A stretch of DNA of 45,432 nt from Scytalidium lignicola (lineage: Eukaryota; Ascomycota; Leotiomycetes): assembly GCA_002812745.2 (NCBI GenBank), contig NCSJ02000332.1:1-45432 (forward strand), written 5' to 3'. This document shows positions 43,966-45,432 of the stretch, piece after piece. The first letter of the stretch is position 1. Every line of letters starts with the position of its first letter. The translations under genes were made by a program, and so were the position numbers. Under the pieces are notes generated by a model. The model was not told the DNA's origin. It made no database searches and saw nothing but the letters and a program-made list of their open reading frames with translations.

Positions 43966-45432
43966 TCAGTGACTAGCTAATTGAGGACAATGAGTAATTT
44001 TATGACCTGAAATATTACATCCTGAGCACGTTGGTGGCCGTCGTGGTGGTGCTTGCAAAGGATCAGCGGATATTGAAGAATTGGTGACTTGTACCACATT
44101 CTGTGCTGTAGCATTTGATTGAGCTAATTCCTGAGCCTCTTGCCTTGTCAAGGAGCCTGTATAAATCAATTGTTTTCTAGATCTACGTAGTTTTCGTTGC
44201 ATTGAAGCATTTATAGCTTTCAATTCTTCGATCTCCTTTGCTAAAAACACTGCATTATGCATGGCCAATTCACAACCTTTGACTAGCTGGTTTAAAGCTG
44301 TTTTAGTAGGAGTAGGAGGGCTATTTTGCTCTTTAAGTAGTCGATGAATGGTCTGAGATTGCAATTGCAATTGAATAGGATTATGAGGTGTTTCTGGAAT
44401 CCATCGTACTCCAGAATTGCTGCTATGAGTACTTCCTGGAGGTGTAGGTGTTTTATCAACTTGAACTTGCAATTTGGCTAGTACACGCTCTGGATCATAT
44501 GGAACCAATCCAGTAGCTGCAAATCCATTCTGAATAGTTGTTGGTTTGAAAGTTTGCTGACGCACAATTGGGTATATCTCCAGGAAATCCTCTTTATCAA
44601 TATGCTGGATTTTACCCCGTACTTTAGCTTCGATTTGAGTGCCATACATGCGCTTGAGAACTGAAAAACAGGTCACATCAAGTGGTTGAAGGATATGAGA
44701 TGAATGAGGAGGCATACAAATTGGAACAATCTTGTGTTGAGAGCAAAATAAGTCGAATTCAGGTGCTACATGGCTACCATGACCATCAAGGACTAGCATG
44801 CGATATTGGCCTTTAGTTTTATCTCTGGTAGTAGGTTCAAAGGTTTTCTCAAGCCATTCAAGGCCAATTCGATTATTTGTCCATCCATTATCACTCCGTT
44901 CATCTCTCCAACCATCAGGTAATAAACTGCTTAAAGCCAATTGATGGTGTTTCCCCTTAAAGATGATCAAAGGTGGTAAGGCCCATCCGCAAGCATTGAT
45001 TGATTCAACAACAGTAACCCATTCACGATTACCAGGTTGTAAAAGTGGAGGTTTACCAAAGCAATCAGAGGCTGTAACTACTTTAGTAGTAGCAATTGTA
45101 CCCATTGCAAAGCCTGTTTCATCGAAATTATAGATGTCCTCGTCCAGGATTCCATATTGAGCCTTGATTTCAAGGAATTGGGTAAACCACTGTTGAATAA
45201 GCTTTGGATCTTCGCATTTGGCTCGTTGATAGTTATATTTTCGAATATATTTGGTAGTTAACTCAGCATGACGGCTTAAAAATCGCTGGACCCAGTTTTT
45301 GCCTACAGGTGAAGGAGGAGTAGGTTCACCACGTTCAGAAATCAAAGTATTGGCCATAGATTGTACTCCTGAAGGTCTAGGAGGCATTCCTCGAGTTCCC
45401 ATAGAGATAATCCATCGTACTAACGATTTTTC
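43966..45432 (-). CDS. pogo/Fot1-type DDE transposase (N terminus outside window)
   Basis: The frame is open from the window edge to a TAG stop at 43966, 488 codons, and continues upstream beyond the edge. The visible start carries the end of the DNA-binding region (GTRGMPPRPSGVQSMAN, then VGKNWVQRFLSRH, CENP-B/HTH type). The DDE_1 core has its three Asp: YNFDETGFAMG, MLVLDGHGSHV and SSHILQPLDVTCF. The C terminus ends with a coiled, basic segment (ELKAINASMQRKLRRSRKQ) and a zinc knuckle CSGCNISGHKITHC (C-x2-C-x4-H-x4-C). The enzyme cuts and pastes DNA at TA sites. The frame is undamaged in this window, so the element may be active. A copia element is inserted close to its 3' side. Confidence 0.9.
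   Translation of the reverse strand, partial: EKSLVRWIISMGTRGMPPRPSGVQSMANTLISERGEPTPPSPVGKNWVQRFLSRHAELTTKYIRKYNYQRAKCEDPKLIQQWFTQFLEIKAQYGILDEDIYNFDETGFAMGTIATTKVVTASDCFGKPPLLQPGNREWVTVVESINACGWALPPLIIFKGKHHQLALSSLLPDGWRDERSDNGWTNNRIGLEWLEKTFEPTTRDKTKGQYRMLVLDGHGSHVAPEFDLFCSQHKIVPICMPPHSSHILQPLDVTCFSVLKRMYGTQIEAKVRGKIQHIDKEDFLEIYPIVRQQTFKPTTIQNGFAATGLVPYDPERVLAKLQVQVDKTPTPPGSTHSSNSGVRWIPETPHNPIQLQLQSQTIHRLLKEQNSPPTPTKTALNQLVKGCELAMHNAVFLAKEIEELKAINASMQRKLRRSRKQLIYTGSLTRQEAQELAQSNATAQNVVQVTNSSISADPLQAPPRRPPTCSGCNISGHKITHCPQLASH

Noticed and set aside
1..45432. CRISPR arrays, bacterial operons, ribosome-binding sites
   Set aside because: No spaced direct repeats were seen and the DNA is clearly eukaryotic.

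Overview
The window is nuclear DNA of a filamentous ascomycete (Pezizomycotina). Short spliceosomal introns of about 45-75 nt with ordinary donors and acceptors interrupt most genes. The protein families are typically fungal: Zn2Cys6 regulators, SAT4/PTH11-type rhodopsin-domain proteins, HET, PNP/UDP NLR-type domains, Dal5-like permeases. A copia element and a pogo/Fot1-type transposase lie at the right end. I cannot fix genus or species. Gene models were built by hand from splice sites and checked for phase: each complete spliced model below sums to a whole number of codons.

Left part (1-13251): the 3' end of a SAM methyltransferase gene (+), a five-exon flavin monooxygenase (-), a TA-rich gap holding an ankyrin-repeat fossil, then three co-directional genes (+). 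These are a Dal5-like MFS permease with 16 introns and several microexons, a large regulator combining two C2H2 fingers with a Zn2Cys6 domain, and an aldo-keto reductase. All three carry CTCCAC 85-120 bp before the ATG, paired with an upstream GTGGAG. This suggests one small transport/redox regulon with its own regulator; the substrate is unknown.

Middle (13252-22883): a lone PNP/UDP-type domain protein of the kind found at the N terminus of fungal NLRs, without NACHT or repeats and with an unresolved 5' end; degraded DNA; a rhodopsin-domain membrane protein (-); a secreted type-B carboxylesterase (+); and an unrecognised protein with a hydrophobic C terminus (-).

Right-middle (23862-35111): a second secreted type-B carboxylesterase, an alpha/beta hydrolase, a Zn2Cys6 regulator and a DHA1-type drug-efflux MFS, all on the minus strand, the last three without introns. 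An identical 16-bp motif lies upstream of both the hydrolase and the regulator. Then comes a core DNA-repair gene, the MAG1/AlkA-type 3-methyladenine glycosylase.

Right end (36025-45432): a decayed HET gene split by an insertion of about 0.8 kb flanked by a 9-bp direct repeat; a complete Ty1/copia element with identical 192-bp LTRs, an intact 1526-codon gag-pol and a half-tRNA-Met primer site; and a pogo/Fot1-type DDE transposase running off the window edge. The window thus mixes intact metabolic and transport genes with decayed allorecognition-type genes and young transposons. Several N characters sit beside homopolymers, and one breaks a reading frame, which points to consensus errors.
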